From Anaerolineales bacterium (GTDB lineage Bacteria > Chloroflexota > Anaerolineae > 4572-78 > J111), in the NCBI GenBank assembly GCA_015075185.1, contig JABTUW010000003.1, forward strand, positions 496,001 through 560,000: a stretch of DNA of 64,000 nt, given 5' to 3'. Within the stretch, counting starts at the first letter, position 1. The number at the start of each line of letters is the position of its first letter. The notes beneath the pieces are model-generated. The model was not told the DNA's origin and ran no database searches. It saw nothing but the letters and a program-made list of their open reading frames with translations. The position numbers and the translations under genes were made by a program. Below, piece after piece: positions 1-9,784 of this stretch.

Positions 1-2
1 GT

Positions 3-3000
3 TACCGGGTGCGCATCGCCGAAACGGCCACCGGCCTGGCCGGGCTGGCCCTGCAGCGTCCCTTTGAACTGCGCTTCAACGCCGCCGGTTTCCTGGAAGT
101 GGTCAATGTCCAACCCCTGGCCGATACCAGCGAGGTATTACCTACTACCACCGTGACCGTCTTCTTCAACCGGCCGGTTGTGCCGTTGGGCGCAATTGAA
201 TCCGGCGGGGGAAGTCTGCCTGACCCGCTCACCTTTGTGCCGCAAGTTCCCGGCGAGGGCGAGTGGCTCAACACCTCTATCTACCAGTTCACCCCCACCG
301 GACAGGGTTTTCAGCCGGCCACCCAGTACACCGCCCGCGTGTCCCAGGGTTTGACCGATGTCTTTGGGCAGGCCGTGCTGGCAGACGATTTCGAGTGGAC
401 GTTCACGACCCTCAGCCCGGCCGTTGTCGGCAGCGTGCCGGCGGCGAATGACCTTTATGTCAGCCCAACGCCGGTCATCAGCGTCACCTTCAACCAGCCG
501 ATGGACCGGCCGAGTGTCGAAGAAAATTTACTACTGCTAAACGAGCAAACCGGGCAGCCTGTTGCCGGGACCTTTGCCTGGGCTGAAGTTGGTATGCTGC
601 CCCCACCGCCGACCGATGAATTTGGCAATATCATCTACGAATACGACGCGCTGGGACAGCCCATCCCGCCGGATTTGGAGCCTATCGGCGTGGAGACAGT
701 CACCTTTATCCCGGCAGAGCCGTTGGAATTCGCTGCCAGCTACCAGATTATTTTACCAAAGGGAGTTGAAGGGGCGCTGGACCAGACTCAAACCCAGAGC
801 GATTACAACGCCACTTTTACTGTGACCGCGTACCCGGATGTTGCCAGCACCAATCCCGCCAACGGGGAGCAGTTTGCCGATATTTACCAGGGGCTGGATA
901 TTACCTTCAACGCGCCGATGAATCCCGCTACCTTTATTGTCGGCGAAACCGTTATTATCTCGCCCCAGATTACCGCCACCGATGTGTATTCCTACTGGTC
1001 GCAGAACGACACCCAGGTTAATCTCTACTTCCCACGCCGGGAAAACAGCGAGTACAGCGTCACCCTGCGCGGCAGCATCGAAGGCCGTTACGGCCACCCG
1101 CTGAACAAGGATGTCACCATTGCCTGGAAAACCTTGAAGCAGACGCCCTATGTGCGCCTGGTTAGCCCCAAGATTGCCATGTACAACGGCTACCAGCCCC
1201 AAACCTACGTCTATATGACCGTCCGCAATGTCAACCAGGTCAATTTTAACCTCTACCGGCTGTCGCAGGCCGAATTTTTGCGGCTCAGCGAAGGGACCTT
1301 TGCCGGTTGGGACGACTACCAGCAGTGGAGCAATTTCCAGCCCGACCCGGCCAAACTCGTCGGCGCGTGGAGCCAGGCCACTGACCCCGCCGTTTACGAG
1401 AATTACGTCTACAAGGTGGATGTCAGCCAGGCGGTGGCAAACGGCCAGGCGCTTCCGCCCGGCCTGTACTACCTGCAAGCGGCAGCCCCGCCCGAAAATA
1501 TCTACCCGGAGGCTCAAAGCGCCGACCCAACCCAGTCCGTTGACCGCCAACTGCTGGTCGTCAGCAAGCAGAACATCACCTTGAAGCAGGGGGTGGGCGA
1601 CATCCTGGCCTGGTTGACCGACTTGCAAAGTGGACAGCCGACGGCCAACACGCCGGTCAACCTGCTGGTCAACCGCCAGGCGGGCAGTTCAACCCAGACT
1701 GACGTCGAGGGTGTGGCGACCTTCACCTACGAACCCCTGCCCGATGGGTCGCCCGTCTCGCTGGTGGTCTTTACCGGCAACCCTGACCAACCGGACGATA
1801 ACTTTGCTGTGGGTGTCACGACATGGAGCGCCGGGATCAACTCTTACGATTTTAATCTCTACAGCTCCGGCTTTACCGGTTTTCGTTACGGCGGCCTGTA
1901 TAACGGCTATATTTACAGCGAGCGCCCGCTCTACCGGCCCGGTCAGACTGTCTACTTCAAAGGCATCATCCGCGCCGACGACGACGCCCATTACAGCTTG
2001 CCGACCGTTCCTACCGCCACCGTGCAGATTTTCGATGGGCAGTACCGCCAGGTTTACAACGAAGAACTGCCGCTGAACGACTTTGGCACCTTCAACGGGG
2101 AGTTTAAACTGGGTGACACGGCCGGACTGGGCAGTTACTCGCTGCAAGCGGTCTACGAGGGCGTCACTTTCTATGGCAATTTCCAGGTCTCGGCTTATCG
2201 CCGGCCTGAATTTCTAGTTAATGCGGTGACGGACAAGAGCGAGTATCGCCAGGGTGAAACCATTAAAGTCAGCGCCAGCGCCGAGTTCTTTGCCGGCGGC
2301 CCGGTATCCAACGCCAAGGTGCGCTGGACCCTGCTGACCGTGCCCTCTGCCTTTCAATATCAAGGTCCCGGCTATTACGATTTTGTGGATGTCGAGGAGT
2401 TCAACCGCCGGCCGGACCTGTATTACGATATTGGCTACAATGAGCGCATCGCCGATGGTGAAGGCGTGACCGACGCCGAAGGCCGCTTCACTTTTGAGGT
2501 CCCGGCGGATATTTCGACTCGGGTGGCCAGCCAACGATTTACCTTTGATGTAGCCGTAACCGACATCAACAACCAGGAAGTCGCCAGCCAGGCCAGGGCC
2601 ATTGCTCACAAGGGTGATTTTTACATTGGCCTGCGCCCGGAACAGTATGTAGGCCAGGTTGGCGCGGACAACCCGGTTGAGGTGCTGGTCGTGGATTGGA
2701 ACAGCGACCCCGTGCCCAACCAGGACGTCGAAGTGGTGGTGGCCGAACACAACTTTTACAGTGTCCAGCAGCTCAACCCCGAGCCAAACCCGAATGATCC
2801 AAATGACGCCTACTACTGGGAAAATATTGTCGAAAATATCGCCGTTTTTACTACCACCGTAACTACCGATCAAGACGGCAAAGCCGTTGCCAATTTTGTC
2901 CCGGACAAGGCCGGTAACTACAAAGTCTACGCCCGCGCCGTTGATCAAAACGGCCAGGAAATCCGTACCGCCACCTTTATTTGGGTCAGCGGCGCTGAGT

Positions 3001-5825
3001 ATGTCAATTGGGGCCAGGAAAACAACAACCGGATTGACTTGGTGATTGACCAGAAACAGTACAATGTCGGCGATACGGCCAATATCCTGATTCCCCACCC
3101 CTTCAGCGGCACGGTGACTGCCCTGGTTACACTGGAGCGGGGCCACGTGTATGACCATTTCCTGACCGAACTGACAACCAACAGCGACCAGTTGCAAATC
3201 CCCATCACCGAGGAGTTGATCCCCAACATCTATGTCTCGGTGGTCATCATCAAGGGCATGGATGAAACCAACCCGTTCCCGGCTTTCCGGGTAGGGTATG
3301 TCCGGCTGCCGATCAACCCGGCAGAGAAAGAATTAAAGATTACCCTTACGCCCGACAAGCCGGCCAGTGAGACCTACCTGCCGGGCGACACGGCCGAGTA
3401 TCAGGTCAGCGTGACCGATGTGCAGGGCCAGCCGGTCAAAGCCGAGCTGTCGCTGGCCTTGATTGATAAAGCGGTCTTGACCTTGATGCCCGACCAGCCG
3501 GGGCAACTGCTCGACGCTTTCTGGTACGAGCGGGTGCTGAACGTGCAGACTGCCAGCGGCCTGACTTTATCGCTTGACCAGATCAATCGCTCCCTGGACG
3601 AAAAGAAAGGCGGCGGTGGCGGCGATGGCCAGCTTGGCCCGGAGTCCGTCCGGCAGAATTTTGCCGATACCGCCCTGTGGGTCGCCGATTTTGTGACCGA
3701 CGAGAACGGCCAGGGCACGGTTAAAGCGACCCTGCCCGACAACCTAACCACCTGGGTGCTGATTGGCAAGGGTGTTACCGGGGCCGAGACGCAGGTAGGG
3801 GAAAGCCGGGTGGAGATTGTCAGCAGCAAGCCGCTGCTGGTGCGCCCGGTCACGCCGCGCTTCTTTGTCACCGGCGACGAAGTCCGGTTGGGCATGGTCG
3901 TCCAGAACAATACCGACCAGACCCTGCAAGTTGAACCGAGCTTTGCCGCGGAGGGTATCACTGTTGCCGCCGGTAATGCCGCCCCGTTTGAACTGGAAGC
4001 CGGTGAGCGAGTCCGGGTGGATTACACTATCACAGTGGAAGAGGCCGAAGTGGCCCGCTTGACGATGGGCGCGAAATCGGCGGAGTATGGCGATGCGGTA
4101 GCCTTTGAGCTGCCGATCTATCACCTGAGCACGCCGGAAACTGTGGCCACGGTGGGCACACTCGACGAGGAGGGGGCGCGTCTTGAGGGGATTGCTCTGC
4201 CGCGCAGTTTTGATCCCTCCCGTGGCAGCCTGACTGTCAACCTTAACCCCAGCCTGGCCGCCGGGATGCGGACGGGCCTGGATTACCTGGAGCATTTCCC
4301 CTATGAATGTATTGAGCAAACCGTTAGCCGCTTCCTGCCCAACATCTTCACCTATCGCGCCTACCAGAAATTGAAACTGGAAAATCCCGAGCTGGCCCAA
4401 AGACTGCCTGAAGTTGTCAATGCGGGGCTGCAACGCTTGTACAGCCAGCAGCATGTGGATGGCGGCTGGGGCTGGTGGATTCAAGACAGCAGCGATCCCT
4501 TTGTGAGCGCCTACGTCCTGCTGGGCCTGGTTGAAGCGCGGCGGGCCGATTTTACGGTGGACCAGACGGTCATTGACAGCGCCATTGCCTATCTCCAGGC
4601 CAATATGATTGCGCCCAAGGATATCGCCGCGCCGTGGCAGGGCAACCGGCAGGCTTTCATCCTGTACGTTCTGGCCGAAGCCGGCTCCAGCGACTTGAGC
4701 CGCAGCGTGGCCTTGTTTGAGCAGCGGCAGCAACTCGACATTTTTGGCCGGGCTTTCCTGGCCCTGTCTATGCACCTGGCCGACCCGGAGGCCCAGCAGA
4801 TTAACACCCTGCTGGCCGACATCACTGATGCGGCGATTGTCAGCGCGACCGGAGCGCATTGGGAAGAACAAACGGTTGATTATTACGCTATGAACACGGA
4901 TATTCGCAGCACGGCTATCGTCATCGCGGCCCTGTCCCGGATTCAGCCCGACAACCCGGTTTTGCCGCAAGCCGTGCGCTGGCTGATGAGTGTCCGGGAG
5001 AATGGCGGCCATTGGGCGACGACGCAGGAAAATGCCTGGGCCATTATCGGCTTGACCGATTGGATGGTTGTCAGCGGCGAACTGCAAGCCGACTATGCCT
5101 GGCAGGTTTCGCTCAACGGGATGGAACTTGGTCAGGGCAGCGTGGATCAGACCAACCTTGAGCAAACCCAGCAGTTGCAAGTCGAGGTGCAAGACCTGCT
5201 GGCTGATATGGTTAACCGCTTGGCTGTCGAACGGGACGCTGCCCCCGGCAGCGCCGATGAGACGGGCCGGCTTTACTACGCCGCCTATCTGACCTACTAC
5301 AAGCCGGTCCAGGAGGTCAAAGCCCTTGACCGGGGTATCTATGTCTCGCGGCAGTACACTCTCTTTTCCCCCTCTCCCTCCCAGGGAGAGGGTAGGGGTG
5401 AGGGTTCTCCCATCTCCGAAGCCAAAGTAGGCGACTTTATCAAAGTCAAGCTGACCCTCGTCGCCCCCACCGACCTGCACTACGTCCTGGTCGAAGACCC
5501 GTTTCCCGCCGGAGCGGAGGGCGTGGACAGCAGCCTGGCGACGACCAGTCAGACTGGTCTTGCGCCGGATGCCGGTCTGACCCAAGTAGTGGAGCATGAC
5601 ACGAGTAAAGGCTACGGCTGGTGGTACTTTACCCACAGCGAACTGCACGACGAAAAGGCCGTGCTCTTTGCTACTTTCCTGCCCAAGGGCACGTATGAAT
5701 ATACCTACACCCTCCGCGCCTCTGTTCCCGGCGAATACCGGGTCATTCCCACCCACGCCGAGCAGATGTATTTCCCCGAAGTCTTTGGCCGGAGTGATGG
5801 GGGAGTGTTCAGGATTACCGAGTGA
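3..5825 (+). CDS. alpha-2-macroglobulin family protein with intact thioester (5' partial)
   Basis: The frame is open from the left edge, so the N-terminus and any signal peptide or lipobox lie outside the window. The first in-window start codon, GTG at 9, is probably internal. Counted from position 9 (1,938 residues), three Ig-like/Big_5-type repeats with the pattern TFNxPM span about 40-375. An MG2-like stretch (ERPLYRPGQTVYFKG) begins near 640, and a glycine run near 1200 marks the bait/A2M region. The thioester motif Cys1434-Ile-Glu-Gln is complete and is followed by the Trp/Gly-rich thioester domain (GGWGWW). Family knowledge: bacterial A2Ms are envelope-located protease traps that bind attackers covalently. 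The protein is longer than most bacterial A2Ms because of the Ig repeats. A palindrome-encoded peptide (about 1787-1802) lies in the C-terminal part. No penicillin-binding protein 1C gene, a frequent partner, is visible; the next gene is a secreted beta-lactamase-fold protein. Confidence 0.93.
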   Translation, partial: YRVRIAETATGLAGLALQRPFELRFNAAGFLEVVNVQPLADTSEVLPTTTVTVFFNRPVVPLGAIESGGGSLPDPLTFVPQVPGEGEWLNTSIYQFTPTGQGFQPATQYTARVSQGLTDVFGQAVLADDFEWTFTTLSPAVVGSVPAANDLYVSPTPVISVTFNQPMDRPSVEENLLLLNEQTGQPVAGTFAWAEVGMLPPPPTDEFGNIIYEYDALGQPIPPDLEPIGVETVTFIPAEPLEFAASYQIILPKGVEGALDQTQTQSDYNATFTVTAYPDVASTNPANGEQFADIYQGLDITFNAPMNPATFIVGETVIISPQITATDVYSYWSQNDTQVNLYFPRRENSEYSVTLRGSIEGRYGHPLNKDVTIAWKTLKQTPYVRLVSPKIAMYNGYQPQTYVYMTVRNVNQVNFNLYRLSQAEFLRLSEGTFAGWDDYQQWSNFQPDPAKLVGAWSQATDPAVYENYVYKVDVSQAVANGQALPPGLYYLQAAAPPENIYPEAQSADPTQSVDRQLLVVSKQNITLKQGVGDILAWLTDLQSGQPTANTPVNLLVNRQAGSSTQTDVEGVATFTYEPLPDGSPVSLVVFTGNPDQPDDNFAVGVTTWSAGINSYDFNLYSSGFTGFRYGGLYNGYIYSERPLYRPGQTVYFKGIIRADDDAHYSLPTVPTATVQIFDGQYRQVYNEELPLNDFGTFNGEFKLGDTAGLGSYSLQAVYEGVTFYGNFQVSAYRRPEFLVNAVTDKSEYRQGETIKVSASAEFFAGGPVSNAKVRWTLLTVPSAFQYQGPGYYDFVDVEEFNRRPDLYYDIGYNERIADGEGVTDAEGRFTFEVPADISTRVASQRFTFDVAVTDINNQEVASQARAIAHKGDFYIGLRPEQYVGQVGADNPVEVLVVDWNSDPVPNQDVEVVVAEHNFYSVQQLNPEPNPNDPNDAYYWENIVENIAVFTTTVTTDQDGKAVANFVPDKAGNYKVYARAVDQNGQEIRTATFIWVSGAEYVNWGQENNNRIDLVIDQKQYNVGDTANILIPHPFSGTVTALVTLERGHVYDHFLTELTTNSDQLQIPITEELIPNIYVSVVIIKGMDETNPFPAFRVGYVRLPINPAEKELKITLTPDKPASETYLPGDTAEYQVSVTDVQGQPVKAELSLALIDKAVLTLMPDQPGQLLDAFWYERVLNVQTASGLTLSLDQINRSLDEKKGGGGGDGQLGPESVRQNFADTALWVADFVTDENGQGTVKATLPDNLTTWVLIGKGVTGAETQVGESRVEIVSSKPLLVRPVTPRFFVTGDEVRLGMVVQNNTDQTLQVEPSFAAEGITVAAGNAAPFELEAGERVRVDYTITVEEAEVARLTMGAKSAEYGDAVAFELPIYHLSTPETVATVGTLDEEGARLEGIALPRSFDPSRGSLTVNLNPSLAAGMRTGLDYLEHFPYECIEQTVSRFLPNIFTYRAYQKLKLENPELAQRLPEVVNAGLQRLYSQQHVDGGWGWWIQDSSDPFVSAYVLLGLVEARRADFTVDQTVIDSAIAYLQANMIAPKDIAAPWQGNRQAFILYVLAEAGSSDLSRSVALFEQRQQLDIFGRAFLALSMHLADPEAQQINTLLADITDAAIVSATGAHWEEQTVDYYAMNTDIRSTAIVIAALSRIQPDNPVLPQAVRWLMSVRENGGHWATTQENAWAIIGLTDWMVVSGELQADYAWQVSLNGMELGQGSVDQTNLEQTQQLQVEVQDLLADMVNRLAVERDAAPGSADETGRLYYAAYLTYYKPVQEVKALDRGIYVSRQYTLFSPSPSQGEGRGEGSPISEAKVGDFIKVKLTLVAPTDLHYVLVEDPFPAGAEGVDSSLATTSQTGLAPDAGLTQVVEHDTSKGYGWWYFTHSELHDEKAVLFATFLPKGTYEYTYTLRASVPGEYRVIPTHAEQMYFPEVFGRSDGGVFRITE
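5370..5405. repeat. in-frame palindromic mini-repeat inside the A2M gene
   Basis: Perfect 10-bp arms CCCTCTCCCT (5370-5379) and AGGGAGAGGG (5383-5392) are followed by a further G-rich tail. It reads in frame as SPSPSQGEGRGEGS, unlike the surrounding sequence. A related element lies in the GT39-like gene at about 51904-51942 and a fragment near 49945-49975. Confidence 0.8.
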
Positions 5826-5866
5826 ATTTAGGGCTTACGAGCCGATTCATGTACGTAGCAAGGGAT

Positions 5867-5934
5867 TGTTACACAGAGCAACACGGAGGAATATTTAGAG
5901 CTTCTTTGTGTGTCTCTGTGTAACTCTGTGTTCC
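5867..5934. repeat. intergenic hairpin of the ACACAGAG type
   Basis: The left part carries TTACACAGAGCAACACGGAG and the right part carries CTCTGTGTAACTCTGTGTTC, which can pair imperfectly across about 25 nt. It fills most of the gap between the A2M gene and the LysM hydrolase gene. There is no T-run, so it is not a standard terminator. Confidence 0.6.
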
Positions 5935-5966
5935 TTTTTGGTTGCGACTTGTCCAGGTTAGGAAAT

Positions 5967-7709
5967 ATGCCGAAAATTTTAAAAATTTTGATACTCGTAT
6001 GCTTATTTGTTGCTGCAACCGGGTTTGCTGCTGCCCAGGAGCAAGACGACGGGCAGGCTTATCTGGTGCAGGCCGGGGACTCCCTGATGGGACTGGCGGA
6101 GCAGTTCTACCAGACCTATGCCGCCTGGCCGGCCATTCAAATGGCGACCAACGCCAAAGCCGCCCAGGACAGCCGTTTCAGCGTGATCGAAAATCCAGAC
6201 CAGCTTGCGGCAGGACAATTATTATGGATTCCCGGCCCCGACGAGGCTGAACGGCTGCTCGGCGGCGGCATTTCGCTCGGCCTGCCGGAGGCCGAGTCGC
6301 TCACCCCGGAATTCCTGGCCGAATTTGAAAGCTATATCGAAACTAAGCGCCAGCGCTTCCGCATTCCAGGCGCAGCGGTGGTGGTAGTGCAGGACAGTGA
6401 AATTGTCCTGGCCAAGGGCTTTGGCGTGCGTGAGCTGGGTAAACCAGACCCGGTGACCCCGGAGACGGTCTTCGCTGTTGGTTCAACCACCAAGCCCATG
6501 ACTTCGCTGCTGGTGGCGACGTTGGTGGACGAGGGCATTCTGGCTTGGGATCAGCCCGTCATTGAACTGTGGCCGGATTTCAAGTTGTCCGATCCGGCGG
6601 TTACGCAGCAGATCCGGGTCCGTAACTTGTTTAATATGAGCAGCGGCGCTCCCCGCGTTGATCTGGTCTGGAGCGGCGCCGATCTGACCGCCGAGCAAAT
6701 TATGGCCTCGCTGGCCGATCTGCCGCTGGTGACGCCGCCGGGAGAAGTGTATCACTACAACAACCAGATCGTTGCCACCGGGGGCTACATTGCGGCGCTG
6801 GCTGCCGGCGGTGAGTACGGGAATTTGCAGCAAGCCTATGCCGACCTGCTGCAAGCCCGCGTCTTTAACCCGATTGGGATGAGCAGCGCCTCAACCTCGA
6901 TTGAAGCGATTCAGGCTGAGCCTGACCACGCCACGCCTCATGATTTTACTCTGTCCGGCGAGGTTGTGCCGACCCATTTTCACGCCGATCCCAACATTTC
7001 CCCAGCTGGAGCCGCGAACGCCAACGCCTTGGATATGGCCCGTTTTCTGATGACGCAGTTGGGCCGGGGCGTTGCCCCTGATGGAAACCGGGTGGTTTCG
7101 GCGGAAAATCTGGCCGAAACCTGGCAGCCGGCGGTCAGAGTGACCAAGACGCTCAGCTATGGCATGGGTTGGTTCATCGAGGATTACCAGGGGGTGCAGG
7201 TGATCTGGCACGACGGTGACGTGTTAGGCTCCAAGGCCATGATCGCCTTTATCCCCGAAGCTAACGTGGGCCTGGTCGTACTAAGCAATCGTCTGATCTC
7301 CACCGGTTTTAGCTACAGCCTGCGCTATCACTTGTTACACCAACTTTACGACTTTGAGTATGAGGAGGAGCCAGACTTTGAGGGGAATTGGGATGACTTT
7401 CTCGAGGCGATTGCCAAGCTGCGCGCGCCCCTCAATCCGCTGGTTGACCCGGCTGAAGTTGCCTCCTATCCGGGCCAGTACGAGGGTAACTGGCGGGTCG
7501 AGCTAAGGGATGGAAACAGCTTGTGGGCTATCCGCGGCCCGTATGAGTGGCGGCTGCTGCAAGCAGATGAGGCCGGAGAGTACGTCATCAACAACGGCTT
7601 TGGCATCGCCACCCCCCTCAAATTTATCGAGGATGAGGCGGGAGGCGTAACCATGACTTTCACCCTCACCTCCGGCGAAGAGGGAACCTATCGCCGGCTG
7701 GGGCCATAA
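5967..7709 (+). CDS. secreted LysM-domain serine hydrolase (class C beta-lactamase fold)
   Basis: The chosen start, ATG 5967, gives 580 aa beginning with a typical signal peptide (MPKILKILILVCLFVAATG, cleavage after AAAQ). The upstream GTG at 5910 would translate the hairpin repeat and is rejected. A LysM-like domain (YLVQAGDSLMGLAEQFY to LLWIPG) covers about 30-95. It is followed by an S12-type hydrolase with Ser173-Thr-Thr-Lys176 (SxxK), Tyr264-Asn-Asn266 (YxN) and His415-Asp-Gly417 (the KTG-equivalent box). The last 100 residues form a small C-terminal domain. Family knowledge: such proteins are esterases, D-aminopeptidases or beta-lactamase-like enzymes, and LysM would hold this one at peptidoglycan. 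The substrate cannot be told. Sixth-sense of co-function with the upstream A2M is only positional: same strand, 141-bp gap filled by a repeat. Confidence 0.88.
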   Translation: MPKILKILILVCLFVAATGFAAAQEQDDGQAYLVQAGDSLMGLAEQFYQTYAAWPAIQMATNAKAAQDSRFSVIENPDQLAAGQLLWIPGPDEAERLLGGGISLGLPEAESLTPEFLAEFESYIETKRQRFRIPGAAVVVVQDSEIVLAKGFGVRELGKPDPVTPETVFAVGSTTKPMTSLLVATLVDEGILAWDQPVIELWPDFKLSDPAVTQQIRVRNLFNMSSGAPRVDLVWSGADLTAEQIMASLADLPLVTPPGEVYHYNNQIVATGGYIAALAAGGEYGNLQQAYADLLQARVFNPIGMSSASTSIEAIQAEPDHATPHDFTLSGEVVPTHFHADPNISPAGAANANALDMARFLMTQLGRGVAPDGNRVVSAENLAETWQPAVRVTKTLSYGMGWFIEDYQGVQVIWHDGDVLGSKAMIAFIPEANVGLVVLSNRLISTGFSYSLRYHLLHQLYDFEYEEEPDFEGNWDDFLEAIAKLRAPLNPLVDPAEVASYPGQYEGNWRVELRDGNSLWAIRGPYEWRLLQADEAGEYVINNGFGIATPLKFIEDEAGGVTMTFTLTSGEEGTYRRLGP

Positions 7710-7730
7710 ACTGATCGCCGTCAAAATTTC

Positions 7731-7860
7731 TAACACCGATTGTCCTTTCAAGTACCCTATTTCTCACCGCAGAGAGCGCAGAGGACGCTGAGATTTTAAC
7801 AAGAAATACCTCTGCGTACCTTGCAGTAATTTGTGGCCTTTGGATAGGCAATTGGTATAA
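7731..7860. mobile_element. MITE-like element, copy 1
   Basis: This 130-bp intergenic element has imperfect terminal inverted repeats: left TAACACCGATTGTCCTTTCA, right end (reverse complement) TTATACCAATTGCCTATCCA. Its inside holds the motif ACCGCAGAGAGCGCAGAGGA, CTCTGCG and GTAATTTGTGGCC. The same order of blocks recurs at 41116-41285. It contains no coding sequence. Confidence 0.75.
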
Positions 7861-7903
7861 CGATGAACTTCCATAGGCTCGGCTGCTTCTTGGTTTACTC
7901 AAG

Positions 7904-7929
7904 AAACCCCTCACCAGCGAGGGGTTTTT
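7904..7929 (+). terminator. Rho-independent terminator after the LysM hydrolase
   Basis: A 9-bp stem, AAACCCCTC / GAGGGGTTT, encloses a 6-nt loop and runs into a T-rich tail. It lies 195 bp past the stop codon, downstream of the MITE-like element, and separates this unit from the ABC exporter genes. Confidence 0.75.
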
Positions 7930-8002
7930 GTTTGTTGAGGTATACTTATTGGATACAACTTAAGGTTCTAATTGTAACATGTTAGACAGGCCAAATTGAA
8001 CG

Positions 8003-9784
8003 ATGCAGCTAACCCATAGTAGAATCGCTGTTCCCTTCCCTAAACTTGGCGCGGGACGTATCCTGTGGCGGTGTTTCGGCTATTTGCGCCCCTACTGGTA
8101 CTTGACCGCCGGCGCTTACTTAACTCTGTTCGGTATTGCCGGGCTTAGCCTGGTCATCCCCCAGTTGATTCGCTGGATTGTGGACGAAGGTATCGGTAGT
8201 CAGGATGTCTGGCCGTTAGGAGAGGCGGTTTTAGCCCTGTTGGGATTGACCCTGGCCAGGGGCGTCCTCTTGCTGCTGCAAGGCCGCTGGACCGAGACCG
8301 CTTCGCAAGGGGTAGCTTACGATTTGCGCAATGCTCTTCATCGCCAGTTGGCCGGGTTGTCTTTTGCTTACCATAACCGCACGGAAACCGGCCAGATCCT
8401 CTCTCGCACCATTCAGGATGTCGAGCGCGTCCGCTTTTTGACAGGCCGGGCCTCCCTGAGACTGGTTGAAGGTGCTGTGCTGCTGCTGGGCACGGTGGCG
8501 ATGCTGCTCTGGATGAACCCGCATCTGGCCTTACTCTCCCTGACAACGATGCCCCTGCTGGGCTACCGCGCTCTTTACTTTGGGCGTCGCTCCCGGCCGC
8601 TCTCGGCGCTTATCCAGAATCAAACAGCGGTTCTGACGACTCGGCTGGAGCAAAACCTGCGCGGCGCGCGCACGGTTAAAGCCTTTGCTCAGGAAGAGGC
8701 CGAAATTAGCCGCTTTGACCGGGAAAACGAACGTTGGTTCGACCTCTCAGCCCAGGCGGCTCGCCTGCAAGCGGTTAACCTGCCCCTGCTCGATCTGATT
8801 GCCAATATCGGTATGGTCGTGATCATCGGCTATGGCGGCCTGCTGGTCATCTGGAGCCAACTGAGCCTGGGTGAACTGGTCGCCTTTTCGACTTACCTCG
8901 GCCAGCTTTTCCAGCCGGTGCGGCGCATGGGCGTCATTACCCCGGCCATCGCGATGGCGATAGCAGCGGGCGAGCGCATTTTTGAAATCCTGGATGCTGT
9001 CTCAGAAGTACAAGAGGCGCCAGACGCCCTGTCGCTGCCGCCGGTGCGGGGACATGTTCGTTTCGAGGACGTTTCCTTTGCTTACTTCCCGCGCCATCCG
9101 GTGCTAAGCAGTATCACCTTTGAGGCGCTACCTGGCCAGGTGATTGCCCTGTTAGGCGCAACCGGCTCTGGCAAGTCAAGCATTATCAACCTGATTCCCC
9201 GCTTTTATGACCCAACCAGGGGACGTATCACTCTTGACGGTCATGACCTCCGCCATATCACCCTAACCTCGCTCCGGGACCAAATTGGGATCGTCTTGCA
9301 AGAAACCACACTCTTTGCCACGACCATCCGGGAGAACATTGCCTTTGGCCGGCCCAACGCCGGCGAGGCCGAGATCATCGAAGCGGCCAGGGCGGCCCAG
9401 GCCCACGACTTTATCAGCCAGACCCCGCAGGGCTACGAAACCTATGTTGGCGAGCGCGGCATTACGCTGTCCGGCGGGCAAAAACAGCGCATTGCCATTG
9501 CCCGCGCCCTGTTAAAAGACCCGCGCCTGTTAATTTTAGACGATGCTACTGCCAGCGTTGACGCCGAAACTGAGTACCTTATCCAGATGGCCCTGGAACG
9601 CCTGATGCAGGGCCGGACCTCTTTTATTATCGCCCAACGTTTAAGCACAGCACGCCTGGCCGACTTGATCCTGGTTTTGGAGCGAGGCCGCATTGCCGCG
9701 AGGGGAACTCACCAGGAACTCCTGCACACTTCCGGCTTATATGCCGACATCTATCACCGCCAGTTGCGACCCCAGGAGCGGTGA
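8003..9784 (+). CDS. ABC exporter half-transporter, degenerate-site subunit
   Basis: 593 aa: an N-terminal exporter membrane domain with six predicted helices (about 25-320) and a C-terminal ATPase. Walker A is GATGSGKS (385-392) and the signature is LSGGQ (489-493). The Walker B region reads LILDDAT, with Asp514 where the catalytic Glu normally sits. The H-loop reads AQRLST, with Gln545 in place of His. Family knowledge: heterodimeric exporters such as TM287/288 and BmrCD carry exactly these changes in the subunit that contributes to the degenerate, non-hydrolysing ATP site. The next gene, overlapping by 1 nt, supplies the matching partner. The function is inferred to be lipid or multidrug export; the substrate is unknown. 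No strong ribosome-binding site precedes ATG 8003. Confidence 0.92.
   Translation: MQLTHSRIAVPFPKLGAGRILWRCFGYLRPYWYLTAGAYLTLFGIAGLSLVIPQLIRWIVDEGIGSQDVWPLGEAVLALLGLTLARGVLLLLQGRWTETASQGVAYDLRNALHRQLAGLSFAYHNRTETGQILSRTIQDVERVRFLTGRASLRLVEGAVLLLGTVAMLLWMNPHLALLSLTTMPLLGYRALYFGRRSRPLSALIQNQTAVLTTRLEQNLRGARTVKAFAQEEAEISRFDRENERWFDLSAQAARLQAVNLPLLDLIANIGMVVIIGYGGLLVIWSQLSLGELVAFSTYLGQLFQPVRRMGVITPAIAMAIAAGERIFEILDAVSEVQEAPDALSLPPVRGHVRFEDVSFAYFPRHPVLSSITFEALPGQVIALLGATGSGKSSIINLIPRFYDPTRGRITLDGHDLRHITLTSLRDQIGIVLQETTLFATTIRENIAFGRPNAGEAEIIEAARAAQAHDFISQTPQGYETYVGERGITLSGGQKQRIAIARALLKDPRLLILDDATASVDAETEYLIQMALERLMQGRTSFIIAQRLSTARLADLILVLERGRIAARGTHQELLHTSGLYADIYHRQLRPQER

Noticed and set aside
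3744..5756. 670-codon open frame on the minus strand opposite the A2M gene
   Set aside because: It is a GC-driven shadow. The plus strand has strong domain and motif evidence throughout, and the antisense product has no recognisable domain or ribosome-binding site.
7861..7930. Possible tRNA-like fold near 7880-7930
   Set aside because: Only a terminator hairpin is present; no T-loop or anticodon arm could be drawn. No tRNA or rRNA gene was seen anywhere in the window.
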